This document shows, one piece after another, positions 1 to 10,429 of a stretch of DNA of 64,000 nt (position 1 is its first letter; the number at the start of each line of letters is the position of its first letter). Source of the stretch: Merluccius polli (taxonomy: Eukaryota > Chordata > Actinopteri > Gadiformes > Merlucciidae). The notes beneath the pieces were generated by a model, which had not been told where the DNA came from, made no database searches, and saw only the letters and a list, made by a program, of their open reading frames with translations. Both the position numbers and the translations under genes were made by a program. The DNA lies in assembly GCA_030340625.1 (NCBI GenBank), contig JAOPHQ010006616.1, positions 16,001 through 80,000 of the forward strand, in the 5' to 3' direction.

Positions 1-74
1 TGTGAAATGTTAACTCTGCCTAATTACAGCTGTGTGATATGTAGGTTTTATACCAATGCAGAGTACAAGTGATG

Positions 75-125
75 AGGGGATCAAACAACCACCAGCTCTG
101 GAATATGATCATGTCACCAATATTG
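75..125 (-). pseudogene. tRNA-Arg-like relic
   Basis: Read on the minus strand, this stretch carries the segment 'CCAGAGCTGGTGGTTG' that is also present in the decayed tRNA-Arg copy at 600-671. It is followed by a degenerate T-arm ('TTTGATCCCC'). The D-arm is not recognisable. It is probably an old copy of the same family, but the match is short. Confidence 0.35.
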
Positions 126-255
126 CATTTTTTTTATAATCACAGTGTAAGTAAGGTGACTTCATTCATCACTGTACTGGGGTTGAGGAGATACCACACA
201 TCTTTGAAGGTTTAGTTCACACCAACGACGTTCAGAGCCACAGACATCAAAGGGA

Positions 256-328
256 CAACCCAGGTGGGACTCGAACCCACAATCCCCAGCTCCGGAGGCT
301 GATGCCTTATCCATTAGGCCACTGGGTC
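256..328 (-). tRNA. tRNA-Arg (anticodon CCG)
   Basis: An intact 73-nt cloverleaf. The acceptor stem GACCCAG pairs with CTGGGTT (one G-U pair at 1-72) and is followed by discriminator G. The A box is 'TGGCCTAATGG' and the B box is 'GGTTCGAGTCC'. The anticodon stem TCAGC/GCTGG encloses the loop CTCCGGA, so the anticodon is CCG and the tRNA would decode CGG as arginine. The sequence closely matches the vertebrate tRNA-Arg-CCG family with the GACCCAG acceptor stem. There is no intron and CCA is not encoded, as expected. Oddly, no run of four or more T lies within about 50 nt downstream on this strand, so RNA polymerase III termination may be weak. It is the only intact member of the cluster on the minus strand. 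Confidence 0.88.
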
Positions 329-599
329 TCCTTTCATCCTCTGCATGACACATTAAACTTGAAATTAGAACCTCTATGCCATTGAGCCATGGATAGTCTT
401 GACTTAAGTAGAAGGGATGAGAGGCCTTCAGCCCCAGGACTTGTTTCTAGGGTACATGAGGGACTAAATCCCCTTTCTGTTGAATGAGCAGCCTGGTGTC
501 TGAAAGGGTAGTGTTGCCCCTTCAGAATTAGGGAAGACCAAGAGTGAAGCAGTATGTCGACGGTGTCTGCAATTCCCCCCTATTTGTCTGCTGAAAAAA

Positions 600-671
600 A
601 TAACAGTGGCCTAACGGATAAGGTGTCATCCTCCAGAGCTGGTGGTTGTGGGTTTGAGTCACACTTGGGTT
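600..671 (+). pseudogene. tRNA-Arg pseudogene
   Basis: The D-arm ('GGCCTAACGGATAAGG') and T-arm ('GTGGGTTTGAGTC') are recognisable. The 5' acceptor strand has been replaced by an A-rich stretch and the anticodon arm is altered (CCTCCAGAGCTGG). It is a decayed paralogue of the intact copies at 256-328 and 1448-1520. Confidence 0.72.
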
Positions 672-791
672 GAGTCTGTCTTTCTTCATGGTGTTTTCCT
701 TCAGCCCAGAAGGCTCCTGTAATGTCATGCCAAGTTATTCACAATGCAGAGAGTTAAATACCAGTGGCCTTATATATATATATACAAGAAA

Positions 792-858
792 CCTAGTGGC
801 CATATGGGTAAGGTATATCTCAGACAACCTCTAGAGTTGTAGATTGGGTGGACTCTCT
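792..858 (+). pseudogene. Strongly decayed tRNA-Arg copy
   Basis: It starts with 'CTAGTGGCCATATGGGTAAGG', which resembles the A-box half of the nearby tRNA-Arg copies. The anticodon and T-arms are barely recognisable. It is called mainly because it lies inside the cluster. Confidence 0.38.
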
Positions 859-1447
859 TCTGGCTTGTGAAGCATATTCTGCTGAAGAACATGTGATTTG
901 AGCAGTCATGACAGTAGCAAACACATCAACACATAGCAGCAAGCATTGTCACAACCTGTCACAATCACTCAAGAAAAACTACAACTACTACCACTCTGGT
1001 GTAGCCGTAAGTATTTTACAGAGAATTTTGGATAAAAATCCACTTGTGATTGATCGAAAGACAGACATTGTTCGGTTCACTTCATCATGCGACCATGAAG
1101 TGAAGTGTGTATGCTCAGAAGAGGTTGGTTATGGTTTGTAATGCTCTGCCCACAACAAGACCATGACCATCTGTTTCTCAACAAGAGTTGGAGAACTGCG
1201 CTGCTCTGATTGTGGCGTAAGGTCCCTCCTGGTTTGTATACTTGCCATTAAATCATTAATTGAATTCATTTCCTATGAAAATACTATTTCTGAAAGGCCA
1301 AATTTGCTCTTGCAGACTCTAGCCATGGTAGGGTGCTCCTGCAACAGTGAGTAGTCCTTCATGTCTAATGGACGCAATAGTCTTGATGCTCGCCCCACAT
1401 CCCTTCTCCTCGATTTCCCCTACCAAAAAGGTACCTGCAACACGGCA

Positions 1448-1520
1448 GACCCAGTGGCCTAATGGATAAGGCATCAGCCTCCGAAGCTGGGAATTGTGGG
1501 TTCGAGTCCCATCTGGGTCG
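1448..1520 (+). tRNA. tRNA-Arg (anticodon CCG)
   Basis: A complete 73-nt cloverleaf with a perfectly paired acceptor stem (GACCCAG with CTGGGTC, discriminator G). The A box is 'TGGCCTAATGG' and the B box is 'GGTTCGAGTCC'. The anticodon stem TCAGC/GCTGG encloses the loop CTCCGAA, giving anticodon CCG (arginine). It differs from the minus-strand copy at 256-328 at a few sites, for example A instead of G after the anticodon and in the variable loop. As with that copy, no TTTT terminator lies close downstream; the nearest T run is only TTT. Either copy could be functional or a recently silenced member of a multicopy family. Confidence 0.88.
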
Positions 1521-2078
1521 CACCTTTGTTGTCACTGACCTGGCATATCCTTTCAAAGATCTTGACAGGCATGTTCATGTATCTACATCGATGATTCTGT
1601 TGAAGAACATAGCCTCTCCCGTTCTGCTCTGGACACGAAATGAATGGTCTTGGTCTGGTTTTATACGAAAACCTAGACCTGGTGATTGATCCTTCAGTTC
1701 TCACCTCAGTAGAAACTTCAGTGAAACTTATTCAGCAGAACACATTGTCTATTAGTGATATCTGATGCTTATTGTGGAGTTAGGGTTCAAACTAGGACAT
1801 CCTGTTATTGCTAGATATCTGTCTTGTGTCTGATTACCATGCTTATGAAATCCTCAATTGTTGCATTGTGGTTCTCCTATATTTCACAGAGATATGAACA
1901 GTCTCTACTGCTCTTCAGCATTAGGTCATTGATTGCACTTGAATTCAGATGCCCCAGAAAGCATACGGAGTGATTCATTAGGCCTAATTATTATAAGTGC
2001 GCTGTAATCATATACTGGAGCAAACTGAACACAGAGAGCTAAATTAGGTCAAGTGTCCTTGAACCTCGGCTAAACCAT

Positions 2079-2161
2079 AACCCAGTGGCCTAATATACTG
2101 TATATGGCACCTGCCTCTGGAGAGTGAGCAAGGGGTTGTGGGTTCAAGTCCCACCTGGTTT
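2079..2161 (+). pseudogene. tRNA-Arg pseudogene with insertion
   Basis: The 5' part 'AACCCAGTGGCCTAAT' and the T-arm 'GTGGGTTCAAGTCCCACC' are preserved. About ten bases ('ATACTGTATA') interrupt the D-arm, and extra bases lie between the anticodon and T arms, so no cloverleaf can form. Confidence 0.7.
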
Positions 2162-2449
2162 GTACCTAGACCTCTCAAGTTGGTGGGATGTCTTTGTGTA
2201 TGGTATGAGGACATGCCTCACTACCTGAAAATGAAGCGGTACAATCTCGCAACTTGAACTTCACTGGACTAGCATTTCTACACACTTTTAAATTAACAAG
2301 ATTCACAAGATGTCACAGGTTTATTGACAAACATTATGCCCACCAGCAAAACCTGATTAAAAACTGTGGATATATCTTTATAGTATATATCTGTTGTCCC
2401 TCGTCTGTTATGTTTATCGCGCCCCATTTCCTTTAATGGTCGTTGTCTG

Positions 2450-2573
2450 TTTCGACTCATGCTCTATTCTATCATTGTGTAACCTTCTGCTTGTACTGGA
2501 GTGCTATCTACAAAACGAGATTTTAATCTCAAGGGATTTGCTGGTTAAATAAAGGTTAAATAGAAAAATAAAA
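2450..2573 (+). repeat. LINE-type 3' tail, A-rich
   Basis: It contains 'GAGATTTTAATCTCAA' followed by 'GGTTAAATAAAGGTTAAAT' and an A-rich end. This is a 3' end common in teleost non-LTR elements. A second copy of the same tail lies at 12480-12730. No coding part is recognisable upstream. Confidence 0.6.
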
Positions 2574-3249
2574 AAAACACATCAGGCTGCAGTTCAAGAG
2601 CAATAGTGTCGCTTTCTTTCTGTCTCGGTCTCCACTGTGCGCAAAACCTATTTTTTTATGGTGAGTTTGATGGGAAAGGTAGCGCTCAGTTTTAGCCTAA
2701 TCAATAGATCCTCACATTCCCCATTGAAGTAAAGGTGAAGAAAAAGCAATATTATGTATGATGATATTTAATACAATATGTGTCTCATGTTTTAAATTAC
2801 AGCCTGAACGAGGTTTCCTTTATTCAAAACATTTTGATGTCAAAAATTAAATGTAGAGTTTATTTTTGCCATACTTTGTTGTGTAAATTAGCTATTGAGG
2901 TGAAAAAGTGCACTTGTATGTATTTATTTGTACGTATTTAACTCCGAGGCTGACGTACCAATGTGTAAAACGGTGATTAAATGGAGTGATTAATTAGGCC
3001 TAAACTGTCCACGGGTATGAGTTCATCAAGTACGCCGCACGCTGTTGCTTTCACTGTATTTAATGCTGTGGAAAAAACCTCCGGCTGGCTGGAGAGTCCC
3101 AACAGCAGGTAAACTAACAAAACACTCAGATGCACATCCAACAATGCGGCGGTTGCTCCTGGCTGCCGCCTACACCCACTCCTCAAGGAGCGGCGCTCTC
3201 TCAGATATTATGATTATTATTACTATTCCTATGAAGCACTTACACAAAG

Positions 3250-3321
3250 GCCAACCTGCCTAATGGAAAAGGCAATGTTTTCTGAATTTGGGAGTTGTGT
3301 GTTCAACTCCCGCCTAGATCG
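3250..3321 (+). pseudogene. tRNA-Arg pseudogene
   Basis: The D-arm ('GCCTAATGGAAAAGGC') and a T-arm like 'GTGTTCAACTCCCGCC' are present in tRNA spacing. The anticodon arm no longer pairs. Confidence 0.6.
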
Positions 3322-3424
3322 TACGCCGTGCTCTTACCTTAACTCTCAAGTTTCCATGGGAACGGTTTAAAACATAATCGAATGACGTTTTGTTCTGTGG
3401 AGGAACAACTATGACAACCTTTCT

Positions 3425-3490
3425 ACTGGGTTGAAATGGCAGGAGAGCTATTTGAGATGAGGATTTTGAGTTCGACTCGCATGGGCCTAC
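3425..3490 (+). pseudogene. Possible tRNA-like relic
   Basis: A B-box-like 'GAGTTCGACTCGC' lies about 40 nt after a weak A-box-like stretch. It sits inside the tRNA-Arg cluster, but no arm other than the T-arm is convincing. Confidence 0.25.
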
Positions 3491-3540
3491 TACCATGTTA
3501 ACAAAATAACATAACATATGGGTGTTGTGATGTTATTTAG

Positions 3541-3948
3541 CAGTCCCTCCAGGATTTTGCAGGCCTTTTTTGTGATTGTTGCGGCCTAAAAGGCCATTTG
3601 CGATGAAAGTTGCGGTGTTTTTTAGGCTTTTGTTGCGATTACACTGCAAGAAGAAGTGAAAGTTGCGATAAAATTTGCGAAAGTTGCGATTTTTTGATAT
3701 ATATTTTTTTATTCATTTTTTTAATGTTTTTATTTTAATATCTTTTGCAGATATTTTGGTCGGCAAGTGTGAAATGTTGGACGCGCACATGCTGCATTTC
3801 TTGAATATCTTGAACGCGGTAAACACGGAAGTAAGGCGGAAGGTAGTTTGTCGACATCATTGCAATTGCAACACCGCCCTGAATTCGCGGGGATTGGCTG
3901 ATGCGTTGAAGTTGCAAATCGCAACATCGCGAAATCCTTGAGGGTCTG
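3541..3948 (+). mobile_element. Non-autonomous hAT-like element, copy A (6-bp TSD)
   Basis: The ends are inverted: it starts 'CAGTCCCTCCAGGATTT' and ends with the near-complement 'AAATCCTTGAGGGTCTG'. The 6-bp direct repeat ATTTAG flanks it (3535-3540 and 3949-3954). It is rich in 'AAAGTTGCGA' motifs. Internally there is an acceptor-like 'TTTTGCAG' followed by an open stretch encoding 'DILVGKCEMLDAHMLHFLN'. The second copy at 50975-51433 has the same ends, the same internal frame and its own 6-bp duplication. CAG/CTG ends indicate the hAT superfamily; hAT groups with 5- and 6-bp duplications are known alongside the usual 8 bp. It is too short to encode a transposase. Confidence 0.85.
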
Positions 3949-4051
3949 ATTTAGACACATGATTTACAGGTGTAGCCCAAGCCTAGAGTGCTCTGGTAAC
4001 CGCATACCAAAAGTAATTGCGGAGACATTTTAATTAGTGAAGCGCACTCCT

Positions 4052-4117
4052 GAACCTGGTGGCCTAATGGATAAGGCATCAGCCTCTGCATTGTGGGTTC
4101 AAGTCCCACCTGCCTTA
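4052..4117 (+). pseudogene. tRNA-Arg pseudogene, anticodon arm deleted
   Basis: The acceptor/D half 'GGTGGCCTAATGGATAAGG' and the T-arm 'GTGGGTTCAAGTCCCACC' are nearly intact. The 3' half of the anticodon loop and stem is missing (GCATCAGCCTCTGCATTG), leaving about 66 nt. Confidence 0.72.
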
Positions 4118-4440
4118 TGAACACAGATACGGATCTACAGGTTATATATTCATCCTCTGCTAATCCTCTGGTCTAGACGTAATACATGCCTTCATGACTA
4201 TGACATATGGTTGGACCTTTTGCCTTATGTAAATGTCAAACTTTTTAAATATTTTTTTGTCGAGTCGATGTGTGCACACGCATATGACGCAGTGCTTTCC
4301 TGTGTTTGGAAAACGAAAGTTCCCCTTTAGGCGCCTATCAAAAAAAAAGTTGTGAGAAGGGAACAAGGCCTTAACAGGATCCCAAACTGTAGGAGTGCTC
4401 CCTAACGTATCCTGGAGGAGAGTCTTTATTCGAGACTGAG
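4118..4440. other. Unique AT-rich stretch, nothing recognised
   Basis: No gene, transposon end or tandem repeat was recognised. It separates the tRNA-Arg cluster from the pyrimidine-rich tract. Confidence 0.5.
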
Positions 4441-4444
4441 CACA

Positions 4445-4648
4445 ATGTCATTTCCTCTTTCTCTTTCTGTCTATTCAGCGCTCCGTCCGCTCCCTCGCTC
4501 GCTTTATCTCGCTTTCACCACTTTTCTTTTTCCCGCTTCACTCTGTCTCTCCTTTTCAGCATCTCCAGTCTTCAAATTACCAATTCCCCGCTATCTCCTC
4601 TCGTCTTCCATCCCCCCCCGCCGTCCCTCTCTCTCCCTCTCTCTCTCT

Positions 4649-4691
<43 letters not shown>

Positions 4692-4720
4692 CCTCTCCCC
4701 CTCCCTCTCTCTCTCTTTCT
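4445..4720. repeat. Pyrimidine-rich (CT)n tract
   Basis: An impure C/T tract with a core (TC)n at about 4625-4690. The open frames on both strands here (Ser/Leu/Pro-rich or Arg/Glu-rich) are products of the dinucleotide repeat. Confidence 0.9.
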
Positions 4721-4961
4721 TGGTATCGCTCTCCGTCTTAATACCTTCTATTTCAGTCCCTTCATCAACCAACCTTTTTATTCTGCCTCCACCACCACCA
4801 TCTCCCCACACCACCGCCGCCGCCTCCCCCCCCCCCCCTCCATCTGCCCTCTGGACTTGGATGGGTTCTGGTCCATGTTAATGACGTTCCTCGCTTGGTA
4901 AACGGGATAACAGGACTACAGACGCCCCGGCCGTAGCCACAGTTCGCTCTGGGCTAGCGTC

Positions 4962-4962
4962 G

Positions 4963-5018
<56 letters not shown>

Positions 5019-5019
5019 G
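4962..5019. repeat. (ATC)n microsatellite
   Basis: About 19 uninterrupted ATC/CAT trinucleotides. Confidence 0.95.
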
Positions 5020-5339
5020 CCGTCATTATCATGTTTGCAGGTCTGCTGCTACTCTCCTCTCTTCCAAACACCACCACATGATGGAGGATACCTTGACCCC
5101 AATCAATCGTTATTATGTGTGACTTAGTCTTCTGATTAATGTAAACATATGGGTTTTTGTAGATTAGGTTTAGTGCTAGGGTTAAATTAATTAATTAGAC
5201 AAATTAGTTTGACGAGATTGACGTGGAAAATCTATTGCGAAACATACTTGAACTTTACCACACCTTTATCTTACTTACATTTTGAAGACAGACATACAAC
5301 TCTGACTAGTGACACACCAACCAGATGGCATTTTAGTAA

Positions 5340-5500
5340 ACTTTTATCCAAAGAGACTTACGGTAAATTCAGATGGAGGTGATTCAAGAGCAGGTAGGAG
5401 TATCTTGCCCAAGGAGGCCTACAGGAAGGCTGACATTGGGGGATCGAACCCAGTGCCTAGCGTAGCGTCACAACACCATCCTGAGCGAAGAAGACGGAGC
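5340..5500 (-). mobile_element. tRNA-derived SINE fragment
   Basis: On the minus strand the B-box-like 'GGGTTCGATCCCCC' precedes the body, and the 3' end resembles 'TTTGGATAAAAG', the tail typical of teleost tRNA-derived SINEs. Related fragments lie at 8320, 11777, 22415, 22556 and 28565. Confidence 0.6.
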
Positions 5501-5544
5501 GGTCGCTCGGCCCTAACATGTTCCCCCTACGTGTGATAATGAAT

Positions 5545-5765
5545 TCATCCCAGGGAGCTGTAACTCCATTAACACAGTCTTCTCTTAGCCAGAGTCTCCA
5601 TATCAATTTATTGGATTGTTTAATGTAATCATGCATAATGCAAGGGGATTAATTGAAAATGGCTGCTCCAAGAAAGGGACAATGCATTAAGGAGCTATTT
5701 GGAATCAAAAAGAGGATTTGCTAAATGGCCCTTCAGGCTTGAGATACCTGGAAATTAATTCATCC
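5545..5765. other. Unique block, candidate conserved non-coding element
   Basis: Non-repetitive, with several homeodomain or POU-like cores ('GGGGATTAATTG', 'ATGCATAATGCA', 'GAAATTAATTC') and no coding potential. Conservation cannot be judged from one sequence. Confidence 0.3.
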
Positions 5766-6116
5766 GAAAGGCATGAAAGTCACTTTTTGTGGAGAGCGAA
5801 TTACTTTATTAGAAAATGGAAGCCTTTGCTCTGTTTCCATCAGCGATAACAGACTTTTAATATCTAGGAGATTTTCATGGTATAGGGAAGATGAAGCCCT
5901 GCGACGACAGGCTTGTTTTCAGGCAGCGTGTCGGCGCTCCGGTTGTCGTATTGCTAATAACTATGCTAAAAATGTACAAGAGAAACCGTAACACTTGTGG
6001 ATGTATGAGTTGAATAAATAAATGTGCTTAGTCCCAGAGATACAAAAACAACAACATGAGAATCGGGACACATACACAGCCTTTTATTTAAGTTGCGGGG
6101 GGGGGAGAAAAGGCAT

Positions 6117-6117
<1 letters not shown>

Positions 6118-6182
<65 letters not shown>
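6118..6182. repeat. (TA)n microsatellite
   Basis: About 31 TA dinucleotides without interruption. Confidence 0.95.
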
Positions 6183-6184
<2 letters not shown>

Positions 6185-6372
6185 GATGTAATGCAGTCCT
6201 CATATTATGAACAATTCTCCTCTTCTTTCATCCAGCTGGAAACACTCCCCAATCAGTCACCGTTTCTAAGACATTTCATTTCTTGACCTCGGTGTCATTC
6301 AGATTCTGGACACCATTATCATAATACATCCAACATGGCCGCCAGCTATAGCCTACGTCCTGCCCTCCACCT

Positions 6373-6377
6373 CCCCC

Positions 6378-6408
<31 letters not shown>

Positions 6409-6411
6409 ACC
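6373..6411. repeat. Poly-C run followed by (CA)n
   Basis: Twenty-two consecutive C (6373-6394) run into a short (AC)n. Confidence 0.95.
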
Positions 6412-6549
6412 CACCCACTCACCCTCCGGGATGATGTTTCACCCACAGAATAACAAAAGCCCATCCAGAGGGATATTACATGACATTTTCACAGGCAATT
6501 AAAATGCTGCAAACTATGACTGTTGCCCACATCCATCTTCCTGTCGTGC

Positions 6550-6662
6550 GGTTCTTTCTTCCTCCTCCTCCTCCTCCTCCTCCTCCTCCCCCCCACCTTT
6601 CCCCCCCATCCTCACTCTTCCTCGTGGTTTGTCCTTTCCTTTTTTTTTTTTTTTTTTTTTTT
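6550..6662. repeat. (CTC)n tract and T23 run
   Basis: A CCT/CTC trinucleotide array (about 6550-6596) is followed by C/T-rich sequence and 23 consecutive T (6640-6662). Confidence 0.9.
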
Positions 6663-6839
6663 AAAGGAAAATGGCCTCACTTTTTTCTTTTTTTCCCCCC
6701 TCTCTTCGTCTCCATCTCCTTCTCCTTTAGCTTCTGCATTAACGTCGCTCCGATCCCGACAGGGGCCGGTGGAAACGACGTCTTTTCTCATTAAGAGCGG
6801 CCATTCATCGCTCGGGATAACAACAGAGGCCCGGTAACC

Positions 6840-7375
6840 GCCGGTCACCGCCGAGGGCAGTGTCTTCATATACCGGGGAGGATTGTTTCGTTCAATTTTT
6901 TCCCCCTTGTTCCCGCCGAAATATAGGAAGGGAAACGGCGAAAGTTGTTTACCGCTGTATCTCCAAGTCACAGGTTGAAGCAACGTCACCGACACACAAA
7001 AATATTCCCCAAACATGACACAACAACAACAAACGGAGGTGATTATACATGTGGGAGAGCGACACAGAGAGAGAAAGGAGGCATGGGGGGGGAGGACAAA
7101 GGGAAATTCAAATGGTCCTGCAGATGAAAAGCTTTGACCGAGTCCCACAGCCAAATAATATTACTCGCGAGTGAAATGAGGCGTGTCAGAGGAAATTTCC
7201 CTGTAAGAAACTCACGGCGAGATTAATTGGAAGCTAAGGGCACAATAAATAAAACAAAAGGCTCCGCGTTCGCACAAGACGAGAATCTGATTACAGTGAT
7301 TAATTTGGGAGATTCGGGGCTCCTTATGCATGGTAATGTGAGGTTAATTGCTTTTCAGTGATAAATACCTTCCTC
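6840..7375. other. Unique block, candidate conserved non-coding element
   Basis: Single-copy sequence. The part at 7150-7360 has repeated homeodomain-like cores ('GAGATTAATTGG', 'AGTGATTAATTTGG', 'TTATGCATGGTAATG'). No gene was recognised. Confidence 0.3.
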
Positions 7376-7379
7376 CAAC

Positions 7380-7405
7380 GCACACACACACACACACGCG
7401 CGCAC
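7380..7405. repeat. (CA)n/(CG)n microsatellite
   Basis: A short CA run grading into CGCGCG. Confidence 0.85.
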
Positions 7406-7518
7406 ACCTATTGTATTTCGTCCACAACAATAAGAAACGCACGCGGCGAGCATGGGATTCCATGTTTAACCGATGTGGCGATACTAAACGGCGGCGGGGT
7501 GGATATTGGCAAACGTTG

Positions 7519-7519
7519 C

Positions 7520-7550
<31 letters not shown>
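7519..7550. repeat. (GTT)n microsatellite
   Basis: About ten GTT/TTG units. Confidence 0.95.
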
Positions 7551-8168
7551 CCTCTCAATGATATTCCAGCGCAATCACCGATTCGAAGCGATGCGAAACC
7601 GCGTCGTCGCCGTTACTTTCTCGGGCTCGGTCGGCAGAAACGGCGTTAGCTGTTGTTGAAACAATACAGGCGGCGGCGACACAAGTCTCCAAACCGTACC
7701 GTTTCCCAGAGCGCCCTAAACTCGGCGTCGGCGTGACGACATATGGCCCTATCTCTAGAGCGAGAGATAGAGAGAGAGAGAGCGCTAAATGCCTGCCTCT
7801 GATCTCCAAAGTTAAAAAAGCAAAAACCCACCAAAGCCAGGGTTGTTGTTGTTTTTTTCTCCACCTTTTTCTTCAATGTAATCACCGGCAGGCGGTCACC
7901 CAGGAGGGCCCCCAGAGTCGAGCCCGCAGGCTTTGATCATAACTGATATTGAATGCTATTTACCCCCCCGGGCGCCGCAGAGGAACCCGTTTCCTCCGGC
8001 TCGCCGGAACAGATGGCGCTACAACGCCATCGGAGAGCGCCGCTATTATTCAACACGTCTTCTTCGCGGAGGATATTGAACGCCGGGAGTCTCTTCTCTC
8101 ACCAGGAGACCCGGGAAGACGGATCGCCCAAAGTTACCTGCAAGGTGCATCCAGTGGCGTTTCGGCTC

Positions 8169-8192
8169 ATGTGTGTGTGTGTGTGTGTGTGT
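8169..8192. repeat. (GT)n microsatellite
   Basis: About twelve GT units. Confidence 0.95.
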
Positions 8193-8290
8193 AACTGAAG
8201 GCTACGCTAGGACATGTTGATGTTAGGGGAACATTTACAGAGGGGTAATACAATAAGGGAGATTGTTTATTCCTTTAAATAGTCACCAGA

Positions 8291-8313
8291 GGAGGAGGAG
8301 GAGGAGGAGGAGA
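8291..8313. repeat. (GGA)n microsatellite
   Basis: About seven GGA units next to the SINE at 8320. Confidence 0.9.
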
Positions 8314-8319
8314 CGAAAG

Positions 8320-8515
8320 GTTGTGTGTTGTATGTTTAGGTGGCCAGATGAAAGGTTCTGGGTTTGAGCCCCAGTGTCCACAGCCAGGGTCTAACCTGTA
8401 GGCATCCCTGGGGAACAAACCCTAACCCCCTACCAGCTCCTTAAAGTCTCAATGTATCTGAAATCACTGTGAGGGCACTTTGGATAAAAGTGTCGTAGTA
8501 AAAGTACTAAAATTG
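8320..8515 (+). mobile_element. tRNA-derived SINE fragment
   Basis: The B box 'GGGTTTGAGCCCC' is followed by the body and the tail 'CACTTTGGATAAAAGTGTCG'. It belongs to the same broad family as the fragments at 22415 and 22556. Confidence 0.65.
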
Positions 8516-8519
8516 GCAT

Positions 8520-9240
8520 ATAGTATTTTTTAAACTTGAACATATTAATGCATCGATTTAAAACACATGGATGTGTTCTAGCCCTTGTATCTTAAGGTCA
8601 TTCAGCCATTTTGCACCTTCTGCCTCTGAACCAATGGTTTAAAACACATACTCACGTGTTGATGTCATTTATACTTAAACGATTTGGGGGCATATCATAT
8701 CAGCAGAGCTCAAACCCACCTTGTTTTTTGCCATCTTCATGTGGTCTTCTTACCTGAGTACAATTCCTGAGGCAAAAATAACAAGCCAATAAATTACAGA
8801 ATTTCGTTGAAGTGATAAATCACTCAGCAGGAGCCACCGCTTTCTTTATGAGGAGTTTGCTTTCATACACGGGAGTGTTTGTTCGGCTGCCAACCGCCGC
8901 ATCGCCAGGCAGCTAATCATTTCATCTCCTCCTTATTTGACGGTAAGCAATAAAATCTCACTTGCACTCACTCACACGTATTGTTTATTCTGGCAACCCG
9001 CAGCTATGCGAGTCTCTGGCGCGGTCGCAAAACAAATTATATGTTTTAAAAAATCCACAACGGCCCGGTTTTGACGGACAATCGGCAAACCGCCGCTGAG
9101 GAATTCGTCGGACAAAATGATCACAGGTCGGCTCACGGGGTTCAGCCACACACAGTCATGCTGGTTTTTGGTGCCTTGCTCAAAGTCACTTTGTGGTAGA
9201 AATTGCGGATAACCGTTCGCAACCCCACAACTGGGAGTTA
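8520..9240. other. Unique sequence, no gene recognised
   Basis: Single-copy sequence. The part at 8805-8970 ('GTGATAAATCACT', 'CAGCTAATCATTTC') could be regulatory, but nothing specific can be assigned. Confidence 0.35.
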
Positions 9241-9244
9241 AGCC

Positions 9245-9623
9245 CAGGGGTTCTCAATGTTTTTCAAGCCAGGGACCCCTTAGATACATATTCACAAGAA
9301 CCCCCTACCGTTGTTATAGTTTGCAGCCTGAATCTAACCGAACACGTATCTGGAAAAAATATATTGTCCTTAGGAAATGTATTAATAACATGCGTTGGAA
9401 ATCTAGTTTCTCCCCCCCTACTGGCTCAATTAACTTTTTAAGTTATGTCACCCTTGAAAAAAAATGACACCGTGAGTAATCATCTCAAAGGTACGCCGGT
9501 TTCGTTTTTACATTTTTTTATTTTTGATAAATGATGTAGGAGTTTTATTCATTATTTCGCAGACTCCTTGGCCGTATGCCGCAGACCCCCGGCGGTCCCC
9601 GGACCCCACTTTGAGAACCGCTG
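9245..9623. mobile_element. hAT MITE (Charlie-like ends)
   Basis: It starts 'CAGGGGTTCTCAA' and ends with the near-complement 'TTTGAGAACCGCTG'. These are the terminal inverted repeats of Charlie-type hAT elements. Secondary inverted 'GGGACCCC'/'GGTCCCCGGACC' segments lie next to the ends. No matching 8-bp duplication is visible at the borders, so it is old or the exact borders differ slightly. Non-autonomous (379 bp). Confidence 0.72.
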
Positions 9624-9629
9624 CCCCGG

Positions 9630-9920
9630 ACTAATCTTCTCCATTTACATAACAATGTGTTCATGTACACATACTGTAAATGAAAACCTTTTCCTCCTCC
9701 ACCTTTGTCAACAACATCCCTTGAAAGTTGAAATATTGTTCAAGTGTAGCCTGGGAACCAGATGATGTTTATCTAATATGGGTTTGATGTACAGAGGAGC
9801 GCCGCTGAGGCATTTCTTCATAAACAAAGAAGATGGCTGCCGCTGATGTGGATCTGGTCTGTTGAATCCGCTATCGCGACAGTATTAAACAAACTGGATA
9901 TTAGTGTATATTTTTTATAT
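9630..9920. other. Unique sequence, nothing recognised
   Basis: No gene or repeat was identified between the hAT MITE and the TA microsatellite. Confidence 0.45.
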
Positions 9921-9922
9921 TA

Positions 9923-9973
<51 letters not shown>

Positions 9974-9980
9974 TAGATAT
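9923..9980. repeat. (TA)n microsatellite
   Basis: A near-perfect TA run with two GATA interruptions at its 3' end. Confidence 0.95.
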
Positions 9981-10429
9981 ATATATATTTTCTCTAAAAG
10001 AAGAATAAACAACTGCACTTAAAGCTTTCGTTTATCAGAAAGATGTGTTTGCCGTACTTCCGACAGGATTTGGTAAATGTTTAATTTACGTCACACGTTT
10101 CGTTGCTGTGATTGGTTGTCGGTTGACCCAATTGCGTCCAGAGGCCTTTTGGTCCGCCGCCCGTTGTTAAATGCCCCTTGGAAATCAAAAATGAACTGAG
10201 AGGTTCCAGACTAATACGCATTTGCGAATTAGTGTGGTGATGCCAGGCTAAGGGAAATGTGTTGTGTGTGGTAATTAAGACACTCAGGGCTATCTGCGTC
10301 TGTTTTAACATGAATCACACAAGCTCACCCGGCTTTCATTTAATTCTTAAGACATTTAAACAGAAAGTTAAATCCAACTGTCTGACTGCCAACTAAGACC
10401 AACAAATATAAGACCAAATAAAAGAGAAA

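Noticed and set aside
1365..1704. Open frames through the tRNA-Arg gene (residues like MDKASASEAG)
   Set aside because: Typical spurious translation of tRNA sequence.
6480..7154. Open frames of about 104 and 180 codons
   Set aside because: They run through the CTC and poly-T tracts and show no domain; composition-driven.
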